Assembly (NCBI GenBank): GCA_015060325.1
Contig: SUYQ01000005.1
Location: forward strand, 54,447-118,446
Source of the DNA: Bacteroidales bacterium
GTDB lineage: Bacteria; Bacteroidota; Bacteroidia; Bacteroidales; UBA932
Direction: 5' to 3'
DNA: 64,000 nucleotides
The notes beneath the pieces were generated by a model. The model was not told the origin of the DNA. It worked only from the letters and a program-made list of their open reading frames with translations, and searched no databases. A program made the translations under genes and the position numbers. Shown here one piece after another: positions 1 to 8,739 of this stretch (position 1 is its first letter; every line of letters starts with the position of its first letter).

Positions 1-815
1 ACATCCAGGACGCAAACGCTGCGCTCAACATCGTCCGCGAGTTCGATGCGCCGTTCTGCGTAGGCCTGAAGCATATGAACCCATGCGGCGCGGCTATCGG
101 AACAGATGTGGTTGACGCATGGAAGAAGGCATATGAGGCAGACAAGGTCAGCATCTTCGGCGGCATCGTAGCTGTCAACCGTGAGGTCAACAAGGAGGTT
201 GCAGAGCTCATGAAGCCTATATTCCTTGAGATCATCATGGCTCCAAGCTTCACTCCAGAGGCTCTCGAGGTGCTCTGCACCAAGAAGAACCTCCGTCTCC
301 TCAAGGTGGACATGTCCAAGGAGGAAGGCGGTCACAATCAGTATGTGAGCATGAACGGAGGCATCCTCGTCCAGGAGCAGGACATCGAGACCAGGACGGT
401 AACAGCAGACATGTGCGTGACTGAAGCGAAGCCATGCGAAGGTCAGCTCACAGATCTTGACTTTGCATGGAGAATAGTCAAGCACGTGAAGTCAAATGCG
501 ATCGTGGTTGTGAAGAATGGTGCGACTCTCGGTGTCGGAGCAGGCCAGATGAACCGTGTAGGCTCTGCAAAGATCGCTCTCGAACAGGCAGAGGCTGCCC
601 TCAAGGAGGCTGGCAAGGATATCAGGAACGAGGCTCTCGTCCTCGGATCTGACGGATTCTTCCCATTCGACGACACTGTGACCATGGCTGCTGAATACGG
701 CGTAAAGGCCATTGTCCAGCCAGGCGGTAGCGTGCGCGACGAAGATTCTGTCAAGAAAGCAAACGAGTGCGGCATCACAATGCTCTGCACAGGAATGCGT
801 CACTTCAAGCATTAA
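1..815 (+). CDS. purH: Bifunctional AICAR transformylase/IMP cyclohydrolase, C-terminal part (cut by window edge)
   Basis: This is the 3' part of purH; the frame is open from base 3 and the start lies before the window. The enzyme carries out the last two steps of IMP synthesis in the cytoplasm: formyl transfer to AICAR and cyclisation of FAICAR. What remains is the AICAR transformylase domain, about 270 residues. The KHMNPCGAA segment near base 70 matches the family KHxNPCG signature that holds the catalytic Lys-His pair. The protein ends in TGMRHFKH, the usual PurH ending (G-x-RHF-x-H). The N-terminal cyclohydrolase domain is not visible. Two other purine genes, purD and purA, occur in the window but in separate transcription units. 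The next ATG follows the stop by one base. Confidence 0.96.
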   Translation, partial: IQDANAALNIVREFDAPFCVGLKHMNPCGAAIGTDVVDAWKKAYEADKVSIFGGIVAVNREVNKEVAELMKPIFLEIIMAPSFTPEALEVLCTKKNLRLLKVDMSKEEGGHNQYVSMNGGILVQEQDIETRTVTADMCVTEAKPCEGQLTDLDFAWRIVKHVKSNAIVVVKNGATLGVGAGQMNRVGSAKIALEQAEAALKEAGKDIRNEALVLGSDGFFPFDDTVTMAAEYGVKAIVQPGGSVRDEDSVKKANECGITMLCTGMRHFKH

Positions 816-816
816 T

Positions 817-1249
817 ATGAATTTCAGATCAATACTCAACTTAGTGCTGGCGGCAATCCCGTCAGCACTATTGCTATCTGCATGCAGTCAGGCGCAGCAG
901 AGGCCTCTTGCGGAAGAAATCCTCTTCCAGACTGCAGCTCCGGACACTTGGGGAGACGAGTTAGTGCTTGTTGAGGGAACAGGCGTTCCGGCAACCATAG
1001 ACTGCGGCCGTGGGCATATATTATAAAGAAGTGAAAGGTGGTGAGAACTCTGAACAGATGGCTGCCAACTGGTGTGGACCATACAGAGTTACAGAGAAGC
1101 CGTCTGCTTACTCTACAATGATCCATCTCCAGAACAGGAATATCGGATTCTATTACGAAGAGTGCGACAGCCTGAATACCTCCGGCTACGACATGGTGTA
1201 CAAGGAACTTCCGCTTGACAGGATTACATCTGGAAATTACTTCAATTGA
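817..1249 (+). pseudogene. Degenerate secreted glycosidase, probably a sialidase lipoprotein remnant
   Basis: Two pieces in different frames look like the head and tail of one gene. The head (817-1026) encodes a lipoprotein signal peptide with lipobox LSAC followed by about 45 residues and a stop. The tail (about 1004-1249, another frame) encodes a segment reading PSAYSTMIHLQNRNIGFYYE and then GYDMVYKELPLDRIT. This resembles the C-terminal end of bacterial BNR-type exo-alpha-sialidases, where an AYS-x-hydrophobic strand, an IG-x-YE strand and a final YDIVYK-like strand close the propeller. The tail frame is closed upstream by a stop at 998-1000, so the pieces cannot be joined without a frame change. 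The body of the enzyme, several hundred residues, is missing. I infer a large internal deletion with frameshift. The family assignment rests on a short stretch and is moderate; two unrelated short ORFs are possible but less likely. Confidence 0.5.
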
Positions 1250-1279
1250 TAATGCATTAGAAAAATCTTTATATCTTTG
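1246..1279 (+). promoter_or_regulatory. Bacteroidales-type promoter for the ECF sigma gene
   Basis: TATCTTTG at 1272-1279 is a perfect TAnnTTTG -7 element, with a TTG at 1246-1248 about 23 bp upstream as a weak -33. The ATG at 1287 lies only seven bases after the -7 element, so the transcript would have almost no leader. Confidence 0.6.
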
Positions 1280-1286
1280 CTTTAAT

Positions 1287-1856
1287 ATGAAAGATGATAA
1301 ATCATTGATAGCCCGCTTGAATATGTCTGACAAGGCTTCTTTCGAAGTCTTGTATGACAAGTATGTGGGCATGGTCTATGGTTTTATCAATTCTGTTCTG
1401 AAAAACGAGACGTTGGCAGAAGATCTTACTCAGTGGTGCTTCATGCAACTTTGGGAACACAGACAAACTATTTCAGCAGAGCGCAATCTTCCTGCATGGT
1501 TGTATGTAACTGCCCGCAATGCCGCATATAAGGAAATGCGCAGGCAGCTTGCTGCCGCCCGTTGCATAGACTCGTTTCCCAACGGCAGCGATGTCAATGG
1601 CTTTGAAGAAGCTGTCGGTTGTGATGCTCAGGTCATCATGCAGGAGATGAATAAAGTCATTGATACGCTTCCTGAATCAAGAAGACGTATTTTCATCATG
1701 AAGACGGTAGAGGGCAAGTCTATAGCACAAATTGCCGAAGAAATGAATATCTCCCCTAAAACGGTTGAGACTCAGATATATAGAGCGAAATCAACCTTAA
1801 AGGAACATGTTTCCAAATTACTCTATCTCGCTATAATCCTGACATTACAGTTATAA
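1287..1856 (+). CDS. ECF-type sigma-70 family RNA polymerase sigma factor
   Basis: A 189-residue extracytoplasmic-function sigma factor. Region 2 lies near residues 20-70 (FEVLYDKYVGMVYGFINSVL, then AEDLTQWCFMQLWEH). Region 4 lies near residues 125-180, with the helix-turn-helix segment GKSIAQIAEEMNISPKTVE. I chose the ATG at 1287 because a perfect -7 promoter element ends at 1279, so the longer frame from 1215 would start upstream of the transcript. It is followed by a FecR-type anti-sigma gene and then by a SusC receptor carrying an STN domain, the standard Bacteroidetes trans-envelope signalling set. By that precedent the receptor signals through FecR and frees this sigma factor to transcribe the locus. 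The direct promoters it uses cannot be told from the sequence. Confidence 0.92.
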   Translation: MKDDKSLIARLNMSDKASFEVLYDKYVGMVYGFINSVLKNETLAEDLTQWCFMQLWEHRQTISAERNLPAWLYVTARNAAYKEMRRQLAAARCIDSFPNGSDVNGFEEAVGCDAQVIMQEMNKVIDTLPESRRRIFIMKTVEGKSIAQIAEEMNISPKTVETQIYRAKSTLKEHVSKLLYLAIILTLQL

Positions 1857-1917
1857 ATTACATTTTTTTTAGATGTTGTTGTAAGGATTTTTCATATAAG
1901 TGGATACATTATATAGT

Positions 1918-2871
1918 ATGGATAAATATTCACTTTTGGAAAAGTTCTTTAGTGGACAGTCTACTGAAGAAGAAAATAATGTTCTGTCCAAGATCTTTAA
2001 GGATGGTGGAGAGGATATCTTTGATGAGTATTGCCGTAGGAAGTGGGCAGAGAATGACTGTCGGATTCCTACATCAGTGAAGGCTAGAATAAAGCAGAGC
2101 CTTTTCACCAAGATGCCACGAGTGAGATGGAGACGTGTCATCGCATCTGCATCTGCTGTTCTTGCGGCTGCAGTCATTCTTTTCATGTGTATGCTTTGGA
2201 GCAGACCTTCTGAAAATGCTGCTCCGGAAATATTCGAGATCGTTGCAGAGCGCGGTCAAAAGAGTTCTGTCACTCTTCCGGACGGAAGCCGCGTCATGAT
2301 CAACTCAGCCAGTACAATATCCTATACTTCGGACTACAATGTGAAGGAGAGGAATGTGTTCCTTTCCGGTGAAGCCTATTTTGATGTCGCCTCAAACGCA
2401 GACATTCCATTTGTCGTACATGCTGATAAGGTTTCTGTCACAGCATTGGGAACAGAATTCAATGTAAAGGCTTATGCAGAGGATCCATATGTCGTGACAA
2501 CTCTTGTCGAAGGAGGCGTCAGGACAGAGGCTGGAACTCAGTATGAACTGCTGACCCGGGCGCAGGAGGCAAGCTACAATAAGGAGGCAGATGTCCTTTT
2601 GGCTTATGACGTGAAGGATATATCTCGTGCAGTGCCATGGATCCGCAATGAACTGTTGTTTGAGAATGAGTCTCTTGCTGATATTGCTGTGACCCTTGAA
2701 AGAATGTACAATGTCACTATAGTATTCGAGGATGAAGCTGCAAAAGGATATTCTTATACTGGTCTGATCCGAAACAATTCGCTTCAGAACGTCCTGGAAC
2801 TGATTTCCAGCACATCCCCAGTCGGATACAAGATGAACTCCGGCATTATAAGATTCTACATGAAACACTAA
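1918..2871 (+). CDS. FecR family anti-sigma factor
   Basis: A 317-residue single-pass inner-membrane protein. The N-terminal cytoplasmic part, about 80 residues, would bind the sigma factor. One membrane helix follows (VIASASAVLAAAVILFMCML). The periplasmic FecR domain shows the typical run of SVTLPDGSRVMINSAS, FLSGEAYFDVA and VTALGTEFNVKAY, and a C-terminal DUF4974-like domain ends the protein (LADIAVTLERMYNVTIVFED). The ATG at 1918 (MDKYSLLEKFF) is preferred to a GTG at 1900, because the family usually starts with this kind of short acidic helix. It sits between the ECF sigma gene and a SusC with an STN domain. The expected role is to hold the sigma factor and receive the signal from the STN domain of that SusC. 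Confidence 0.92.
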   Translation: MDKYSLLEKFFSGQSTEEENNVLSKIFKDGGEDIFDEYCRRKWAENDCRIPTSVKARIKQSLFTKMPRVRWRRVIASASAVLAAAVILFMCMLWSRPSENAAPEIFEIVAERGQKSSVTLPDGSRVMINSASTISYTSDYNVKERNVFLSGEAYFDVASNADIPFVVHADKVSVTALGTEFNVKAYAEDPYVVTTLVEGGVRTEAGTQYELLTRAQEASYNKEADVLLAYDVKDISRAVPWIRNELLFENESLADIAVTLERMYNVTIVFEDEAAKGYSYTGLIRNNSLQNVLELISSTSPVGYKMNSGIIRFYMKH

Positions 2872-2890
2872 AACACCCAAAATAGAAAAT

Positions 2891-5800
2891 ATGAAACACA
2901 ACATCTTGAGACTTTCTGTCTGTGTGCTGCTTGCCTTCATCGGCATTCCTGCATTTGCACAGGTTACGGTGGAGATCAATGACCTTCCGCTGACAGATGC
3001 TCTGAAACGTCTTGAAGAACAGAGTGGATATTCGTTCTTCTATAGCAATGCCTTGCCGGATAGAAATACTCCGGTGTCTGTAAAGGCGCATGACAAGGAC
3101 ATTACCTACGTAATGGATAGAATCCTGGAGGGACTGGATGTCTCTTACGAGCTGAAGAGTGACAAGCAGATCGCTTTATATGCCAAGCCTCAGGATTCTA
3201 AAACCAATTCTTTATCCCGAGTGGTGACCGGTGTGGTACGTGATACTGATGGATATCCGGTCATCGGAGCCGGAGTCATGGTGGTCGGTCAGACTTATGG
3301 AACTGTAACTGATGAAAATGGAAAATGGACTCTGGAACTGGATAATGGCGATGTCGATCTGGAGTTCTCTGCAATGGGATATAAGGCAGTGACATTATCT
3401 ACTAAAGGAAAGAATGAGATGACTGTCGTCATGTCGACAGACACTCAGTTCCTCGACGAGGTCGTTGTGGTCGGTTACGGTACTCAGAAGAAGGTCAATC
3501 TCACAGGTTCCGTGTCCATGGTCAGCAGTGAAGATATGGTTTCACGCCCTTCTTCCAGCCTTGCTTCAGGACTTCAGGGTATGCTTCCGGGAGTAACCGT
3601 AGTCAATTCTTCGGGACAGCCAGGTGCCTCAAATACAACTATCCGTGTCCGTGGTATCGGTACAATCGGCAACGCCAATCCGCTCATTCTCATTGATGGA
3701 GTTGAGGGTGATATATCTGCTGTGAATCCTGAGGATATCGAGAGCGTGTCTGTGCTTAAGGATGCTGCTTCAGCTGCTATCTATGGCGCCCGTGCGGCAA
3801 ACGGAGTCCTTCTGGTAACTACAAAGAAGACACAGTCATCGGGTTCAGAGCGTACAAAGGTTACATTCGGAGCGTATTTCGGTTTCCAGACTCCGACCTG
3901 TCTCCCTGAAATGTGCGATGCTTTGGAATTCATGACTTTGGACAACGAAGCACGTGCGAATGTCGGAACAGCTGCAGCATGGACTGACACCGAGTTCAAG
4001 AAGGTGGAATCCGGCAGTGATCCTAACTATTTCGCAAATACGGACTGGATTTCTGAAGTGTTGAACAGATATGCACCTCAGCAGAGCTACAACCTTACAT
4101 TGAGCGGTGGCGTCGGATCAAGCGGCTACATGCTCTCATACAGATATTTCGATCAGGATGGTCTCACAGTAGGTTCTTCTACAGGTGAACAGAGACACAA
4201 CATCCGATTCAAACTTGATACAAAGCTTATCGACAGACTCACGCTGTCGTCAAATGTCAGCTACACATCACGTAAGGTGACTTCTCCTGTCAATTCGCTT
4301 ACAAGCGGCGGTGGTGCCATTTACACAGCAATGCGAATTGCTCCTAACGCTCCTGTCAGATATACAGATGGTACATGGGCATATGGCGGAGGTAACACCA
4401 ACCCGGTGGCGATTCTCCAGGATGGCGGCCGCTCTCTTGATGCAACAGATGAATTTTCTGTTCAGGAGACATTGAAACTGGACATCATCAAGGGATGGAG
4501 TGTGAGCGCAACATATAATCTTACATCGATAAACGGTCTGAGAGATATCCTTAAGAAGACAATCCGCTTTGTCAATCCTGAAGATAAGTCAGTATTCGAC
4601 TATGCGTCTCCAAATTCACTCAAGAATATTGATCTTAAGAATACCCAGCAGACATTTATTCTTCAGTCAAACTTCGACTTTACTTTTGGCAAGAACAACT
4701 TGAGTGGAGTTGTCGGTATGTCCCAGGAGTGGTATGAGGGCAGAAGCTTCAACGCATCCAGAACAAATCTCTCGACAGAAAAAGAACCTACTCTGAATCT
4801 TGGTGATGCAGGCACAATGAGTAATGAGGGCTCATATTCAAGCTGGGCTTTGCGTTCCGGATTTGCACGCGTAAGTTATAACTACGATGAACGCTACCTT
4901 GTTGAGGCGAATCTTCGTTACGACCTTTCATCACGTTTCCACAAGGACAACCGAGGTGGATTGTTCCCATCGGTTTCTGCCGGTTGGCGTCTATCTGAGG
5001 AGCCTTTCATGTCTTTCGCAAAGCCTTATTTTGACAACATCAAGTTCAGAGCGTCATGGGGTATGCTTGGCAACCAGTATGTGGGATCTTCAGACTATCC
5101 ATATCTGTCTATTCTGCAGTCATTCACAGACGGACTTTCACTCATCGGATCTTCTGCAACAACAGGATATGTACAGTCGACACTGGCCAATCCAGACCTT
5201 ACATGGGAGCAGATCAAGATGTTCGATGTCGGATTCGACTTGGCAATGCTTGACAATCGTCTTACAATGACATTCGACTGGTACAACAAGAACACAGAAG
5301 GAATCCTTCTCAAACTCAACTACCCGGCTCAGATCGGTGCAACACCTTCAGAGCAGAATGTCGGCAAGGTGAACAACCGTGGTTGGGAGCTCGACCTCAA
5401 CTGGAGAGAGCAGAGAGGTGACTTCTACTATGGTGTCGGTTTCAATCTGTCGGATGTCCAGAACAAGATCGTCGACCTTGGTGGCAATGCTCCTGATTTG
5501 AGCGGCTATCAGGTACGCGTGGTAGGCAGCCCTATCGATGCATTCTATGGTTATGTGGCTGACGGCCTTATGACTCCTGAAGACTTCAAGATCAGCGATA
5601 CCAAGAACCACAACTACAGTCTTCCAAAAGTGCCGGTAATCCTTGGCAATGACTATCAGCCAGGCGACATCAAGTACAAGGATATCAGCGGTCCTGACGG
5701 AGTTCCGGACGGACGTATCACTCCTGAGTATGACAAGGTGATCCTAGGCAGCAACATTCCGCGTTACACATATAGCGCAAGAGGAGATTTCGGCTGGAAA

Positions 5801-6247
5801 GGTATTGATTTCAGCTTTGTAATCCAGGGTGTGGGCAAGTGTGACGGTTATCTTGAGGGAACAGCCCGTCATGCACTCCAGGATATGGCGGCCTATCCGC
5901 AGAAGGTTCACCTTGAGCGTTACAATGTGGTGACAAATCCAAATCCGAATGCTTCATATCCGCGCTTGACATACAACACAGGTTTCAACCAGACAACGTT
6001 CTCGACTTATTGGATGGAAGATGCTTCATATCTGCGTCTCAAGAATATCCAGTTGGGTTATACTTTCCCTGAAAAATGGATGAAGAAGGCCCGCATTGAC
6101 AATCTTAGAATCTATGTTTCTGCTGACAACCTTTTGACAATCAGCAACTTCTTCTATGCGTACGATCCTGAGACACCGGTTTCCAAGGGTGGTTACTATC
6201 CTCAGGTGAAGACGGCTGTCATTGGACTTAACGTAACATTCAAATAG
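2891..6247 (+). CDS. SusC/RagA-type TonB-dependent outer-membrane receptor with N-terminal STN signalling domain
   Basis: A 1118-residue outer-membrane transporter for glycan oligosaccharides. Order of parts: signal peptide ending at AFAQ (residues 1-24); STN secretin/TonB short domain (VTVEINDLPLTDALKRLEEQ to about residue 97); carboxypeptidase-regulatory-like beta domain (TGVVRDTDGYPVIGAGVMV); the FLDEVVVVGYGTQKK stretch that leads into the plug; the plug with IRVRGIGTIGNANPLILIDG and DAASAAIYGARAANGVLLVT; then the 22-strand barrel, ending at an aromatic-poor LNVTFK. The STN domain sets it apart from the SusC at 22337 and pairs it with the FecR just upstream. SusD follows after three or nine bases. 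The transported glycan is not stated by the sequence; neighbouring GH89 enzymes point to alpha-linked N-acetylglucosamine. Confidence 0.96.
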   Translation: MKHNILRLSVCVLLAFIGIPAFAQVTVEINDLPLTDALKRLEEQSGYSFFYSNALPDRNTPVSVKAHDKDITYVMDRILEGLDVSYELKSDKQIALYAKPQDSKTNSLSRVVTGVVRDTDGYPVIGAGVMVVGQTYGTVTDENGKWTLELDNGDVDLEFSAMGYKAVTLSTKGKNEMTVVMSTDTQFLDEVVVVGYGTQKKVNLTGSVSMVSSEDMVSRPSSSLASGLQGMLPGVTVVNSSGQPGASNTTIRVRGIGTIGNANPLILIDGVEGDISAVNPEDIESVSVLKDAASAAIYGARAANGVLLVTTKKTQSSGSERTKVTFGAYFGFQTPTCLPEMCDALEFMTLDNEARANVGTAAAWTDTEFKKVESGSDPNYFANTDWISEVLNRYAPQQSYNLTLSGGVGSSGYMLSYRYFDQDGLTVGSSTGEQRHNIRFKLDTKLIDRLTLSSNVSYTSRKVTSPVNSLTSGGGAIYTAMRIAPNAPVRYTDGTWAYGGGNTNPVAILQDGGRSLDATDEFSVQETLKLDIIKGWSVSATYNLTSINGLRDILKKTIRFVNPEDKSVFDYASPNSLKNIDLKNTQQTFILQSNFDFTFGKNNLSGVVGMSQEWYEGRSFNASRTNLSTEKEPTLNLGDAGTMSNEGSYSSWALRSGFARVSYNYDERYLVEANLRYDLSSRFHKDNRGGLFPSVSAGWRLSEEPFMSFAKPYFDNIKFRASWGMLGNQYVGSSDYPYLSILQSFTDGLSLIGSSATTGYVQSTLANPDLTWEQIKMFDVGFDLAMLDNRLTMTFDWYNKNTEGILLKLNYPAQIGATPSEQNVGKVNNRGWELDLNWREQRGDFYYGVGFNLSDVQNKIVDLGGNAPDLSGYQVRVVGSPIDAFYGYVADGLMTPEDFKISDTKNHNYSLPKVPVILGNDYQPGDIKYKDISGPDGVPDGRITPEYDKVILGSNIPRYTYSARGDFGWKGIDFSFVIQGVGKCDGYLEGTARHALQDMAAYPQKVHLERYNVVTNPNPNASYPRLTYNTGFNQTTFSTYWMEDASYLRLKNIQLGYTFPEKWMKKARIDNLRIYVSADNLLTISNFFYAYDPETPVSKGGYYPQVKTAVIGLNVTFK

Positions 6248-6250
6248 CAT

Positions 6251-7954
6251 ATGGTTATGAAAAAAATGATATACATACTTCTGTCGGTGGCAGCGATGGT
6301 CTCTTTTTCCTCATGCAATGATGACTTCCTTGACCGTATGCCAAAGGATGAAATGACAGACGATAACTTCTGGCAGACTGAAGAGCATCTTGTCCAGGTG
6401 GCAAATACATTCACTGCCGCCCTTCAGGGAAAATATTGGCTGAACATTACAGAAATCATGGCAGACAGTGCGCCATGGGCTGTAACCACAGCATTCCGTA
6501 CAATTGGAGCCGGTAACTTTACAACAGAGACGTCTCAGATTAACTCTTTGTGGGTGACTGCATACACCGGTATCGGTCGAGTAAACTATTTCCTCAACAA
6601 CTACAACCGTGCTGAAACAGTAAAGGAAGAGATCCGAGAGCGATATGCGGCAGAGGCATATTTCTACAGAGCATACAACTACTGGGTGCTTACGAGCTAT
6701 TTCGGAGATGTTCCATATATTACAGATGAGCTCAGCGTTGAGTCTCCGGATGTATACCGCGGAAGAGATCCAAGAAAGACGATCATCGAAAAGGTGACAA
6801 AAGACCTTGAGGACCACTATAAGAACCTTCCCGAGTACATTCCTGCAGCATCTTCTGAGTTCGGTCGAGTATCACAGTGTGCAGCACTTGCACTCCTCTC
6901 GAGAATATATCTCTACAATGGTATGTACGAGGAGGCAGCCGGCGCAGCTGAGAGAGCAATGAACAACTCTTACCATGAGCTTTATTCAACCGGTAATCCT
7001 GACGTCGACTATGTAAACCTCTTCAATTACACAGGTCGTGCATCGCGCAATGCGGCAAACAAGGAGACACTCCTTGCGTTCGTGTACAACTACGATCTTG
7101 GTGAGGCAGCAAGACAGTCACACAACCTTTCAAGAGAGTGCTGGGTGCCAGGTGACTATGCCCGCTTCGTACCGACAAACAGCATGATTGAGGCATATCT
7201 GACAAAGGATGGACAGATCTGGGATCCTTCTACAGTAGATACATATGAAGATGTGTTCAAGGACAGAGATCCACGAATGGTTCAGTCAATCCTTGCTCCA
7301 GGCACTCCATGGGAAGGAGGTAAGAGCGGTGACCTTTTGAGCACTGATGACAAGATCTATACATATCCGCTTCTGACAAACAACAAGACTGCAGCTATGA
7401 CATATTCCGGATATTACATGAGAAAATATGTAGAGCCTTCTACAGTCAAGTATGTCGGTCATGATGACAACGACCTTGTTATGCTCCGCTACGCTGAGGT
7501 GCTCCTCAACTATGCAGAGGCTAAGGAAATGCTTGGACAGCTTACTCAGGCTGATCTTGACAAGTCGATCAATCTGCTCCGCGATCGCGTCGGAATGGTG
7601 CATATGAAACTTTCACAGCTCCCTGCCGGCTCGGATATCAGGACTGAAATCCAAAGAGAGCGTCGTATCGAGCTCTTCTTCGAGGGACACCGCTATTTCG
7701 ACATCATCAGATGGAAGCAGGGACATATTCTTGGAGAGGATCTTCTTGGCGTAAACAAGAGATGGCTTGACCAGAGCAGACTTGCGGTAGACCTTGACAA
7801 GGACCTTACATGGCAGACAAAGGACGGACAACAGTATCTCCTTATTGAGACAGGACGTACTTTCAATCCGGATAAGCATTACCTGCTCCCTATCCCATTC
7901 AAGCAGATGCAGCTCAATCCTAATCTTGCCCCTCAGAACCCAGGTTGGAACTAA
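6251..7954 (+). CDS. SusD/RagB-family surface glycan-binding lipoprotein
   Basis: A 567-residue lipoprotein partner of the upstream SusC. The signal peptide ends in lipobox FSSC, followed by NDDFLDRMPKDEMTDDNFW, the usual SusD beginning. The N-terminal TPR region (RAYNYWVLTSYFGDVPYIT) and the C-terminal block (IQRERRIELFFEGHRYFDII, then LLPIPFKQMQLNPNLAPQNP) are the family landmarks. Two starts are possible: ATG at 6251, or ATG at 6257, which gives MKKMIYILLS and may be the real one. SusD caps the SusC barrel and captures oligosaccharides at the cell surface. It directly follows SusC and precedes an EEP-family gene by one base, so it belongs to the same operon. Confidence 0.95.
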   Translation: MVMKKMIYILLSVAAMVSFSSCNDDFLDRMPKDEMTDDNFWQTEEHLVQVANTFTAALQGKYWLNITEIMADSAPWAVTTAFRTIGAGNFTTETSQINSLWVTAYTGIGRVNYFLNNYNRAETVKEEIRERYAAEAYFYRAYNYWVLTSYFGDVPYITDELSVESPDVYRGRDPRKTIIEKVTKDLEDHYKNLPEYIPAASSEFGRVSQCAALALLSRIYLYNGMYEEAAGAAERAMNNSYHELYSTGNPDVDYVNLFNYTGRASRNAANKETLLAFVYNYDLGEAARQSHNLSRECWVPGDYARFVPTNSMIEAYLTKDGQIWDPSTVDTYEDVFKDRDPRMVQSILAPGTPWEGGKSGDLLSTDDKIYTYPLLTNNKTAAMTYSGYYMRKYVEPSTVKYVGHDDNDLVMLRYAEVLLNYAEAKEMLGQLTQADLDKSINLLRDRVGMVHMKLSQLPAGSDIRTEIQRERRIELFFEGHRYFDIIRWKQGHILGEDLLGVNKRWLDQSRLAVDLDKDLTWQTKDGQQYLLIETGRTFNPDKHYLLPIPFKQMQLNPNLAPQNPGWN

Positions 7955-7955
7955 T

Positions 7956-8738
7956 ATGAAACGTATACTACTAGTAATAGCTTCGCTTTGCCTGCTGTGC
8001 GTGTCTGATCTGTATGCTCAGAAGACTGTCACCCTCAGGGTGATGTCCATGAACATCAGACAGGGCGGAGAGTATGCCGGCAACAAGTCTGAGCCGTACT
8101 CAGAACTGATAAACAAGTATCAGCCGGATGTGGTTGCTCTGCAGGAGGTAGACTATAAGACTACACGCAACGGCAAGAGGGACTGGCTCAATGAGGTCGC
8201 CATGCAGACAGGTATGTTCCCGTATTTCTGCAAATCGATTACTTATCAGGGCGGAGGATTCGGAACAGCGCTTCTTTCCAAATATCCTTTCTATAAATGT
8301 GAGAAGACTATTTTCTCACATAAGGATACAAGAGAGGACAGATCGACAGGATGGATTTATGTCCAGCTCCCTTGTGGAGAATCTGTGAGAGTCGGCGTAG
8401 TTCATCTTTCGCTTGAGACATCACAATTGACAATTCAGCATTTTGCGTCCATCAATAAGGCATTCTTTGCAGAGGATACAACGACCCCGTCTCTTTTGAT
8501 AGGAGACTACAACGCCGCAAATGGAAGCGATGCCATCAATTATGTGAAGAACAAATGGCAGGATGTTATTCCTGATCTGGGATTTACCATCCCGACTTCA
8601 GGACCTACAACCCAGCTTGATTATGTGATGGGCTATCCTAAAGGAGCCTGGACATGCACAGGTCATGAGGTTATTGCCAGAGAAGATATGTCGGACCACT
8701 GTTTCATCGTAGCTGATGTTCAGATAACAATCGAGTAA
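7956..8738 (+). CDS. Secreted endonuclease/exonuclease/phosphatase (EEP) family protein
   Basis: A 260-residue protein with a signal peptide ending near SDLYAQ (about residue 22), so it is exported. All EEP-fold landmarks are present: SMNIR (Asn33), ALQEVD (Glu64, metal ligand), VVHLS (His150), LIGDYNA (Asp184, Asn186), LDYVM and SDH (Asp247, His248). The family uses Mg-type metals to cut phosphodiester or phosphomonoester bonds; substrates range from nucleic acids to phospholipids and inositol phosphates. I chose the ATG at 7956, which gives the signal peptide; the frame extends further upstream but overlaps susD. A second, related EEP gene lies at 9540 with an unknown lipoprotein between them. 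Location in a glycan locus suggests a phosphate-containing glycan or glycolipid substrate, which is inference. Confidence 0.85.
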   Translation: MKRILLVIASLCLLCVSDLYAQKTVTLRVMSMNIRQGGEYAGNKSEPYSELINKYQPDVVALQEVDYKTTRNGKRDWLNEVAMQTGMFPYFCKSITYQGGGFGTALLSKYPFYKCEKTIFSHKDTREDRSTGWIYVQLPCGESVRVGVVHLSLETSQLTIQHFASINKAFFAEDTTTPSLLIGDYNAANGSDAINYVKNKWQDVIPDLGFTIPTSGPTTQLDYVMGYPKGAWTCTGHEVIAREDMSDHCFIVADVQITIE

Positions 8739-8739
8739 T

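Noticed and set aside
443..839. Long antisense frames over purH
   Set aside because: They are mirror frames of a well-supported gene, with no family-like sequence and no promoter.
5056..5270. Plus-strand alternative frames of 65-127 residues inside susC
   Set aside because: Overlap the middle of the SusC barrel in other frames, with basic, low-complexity translations typical of shadows.
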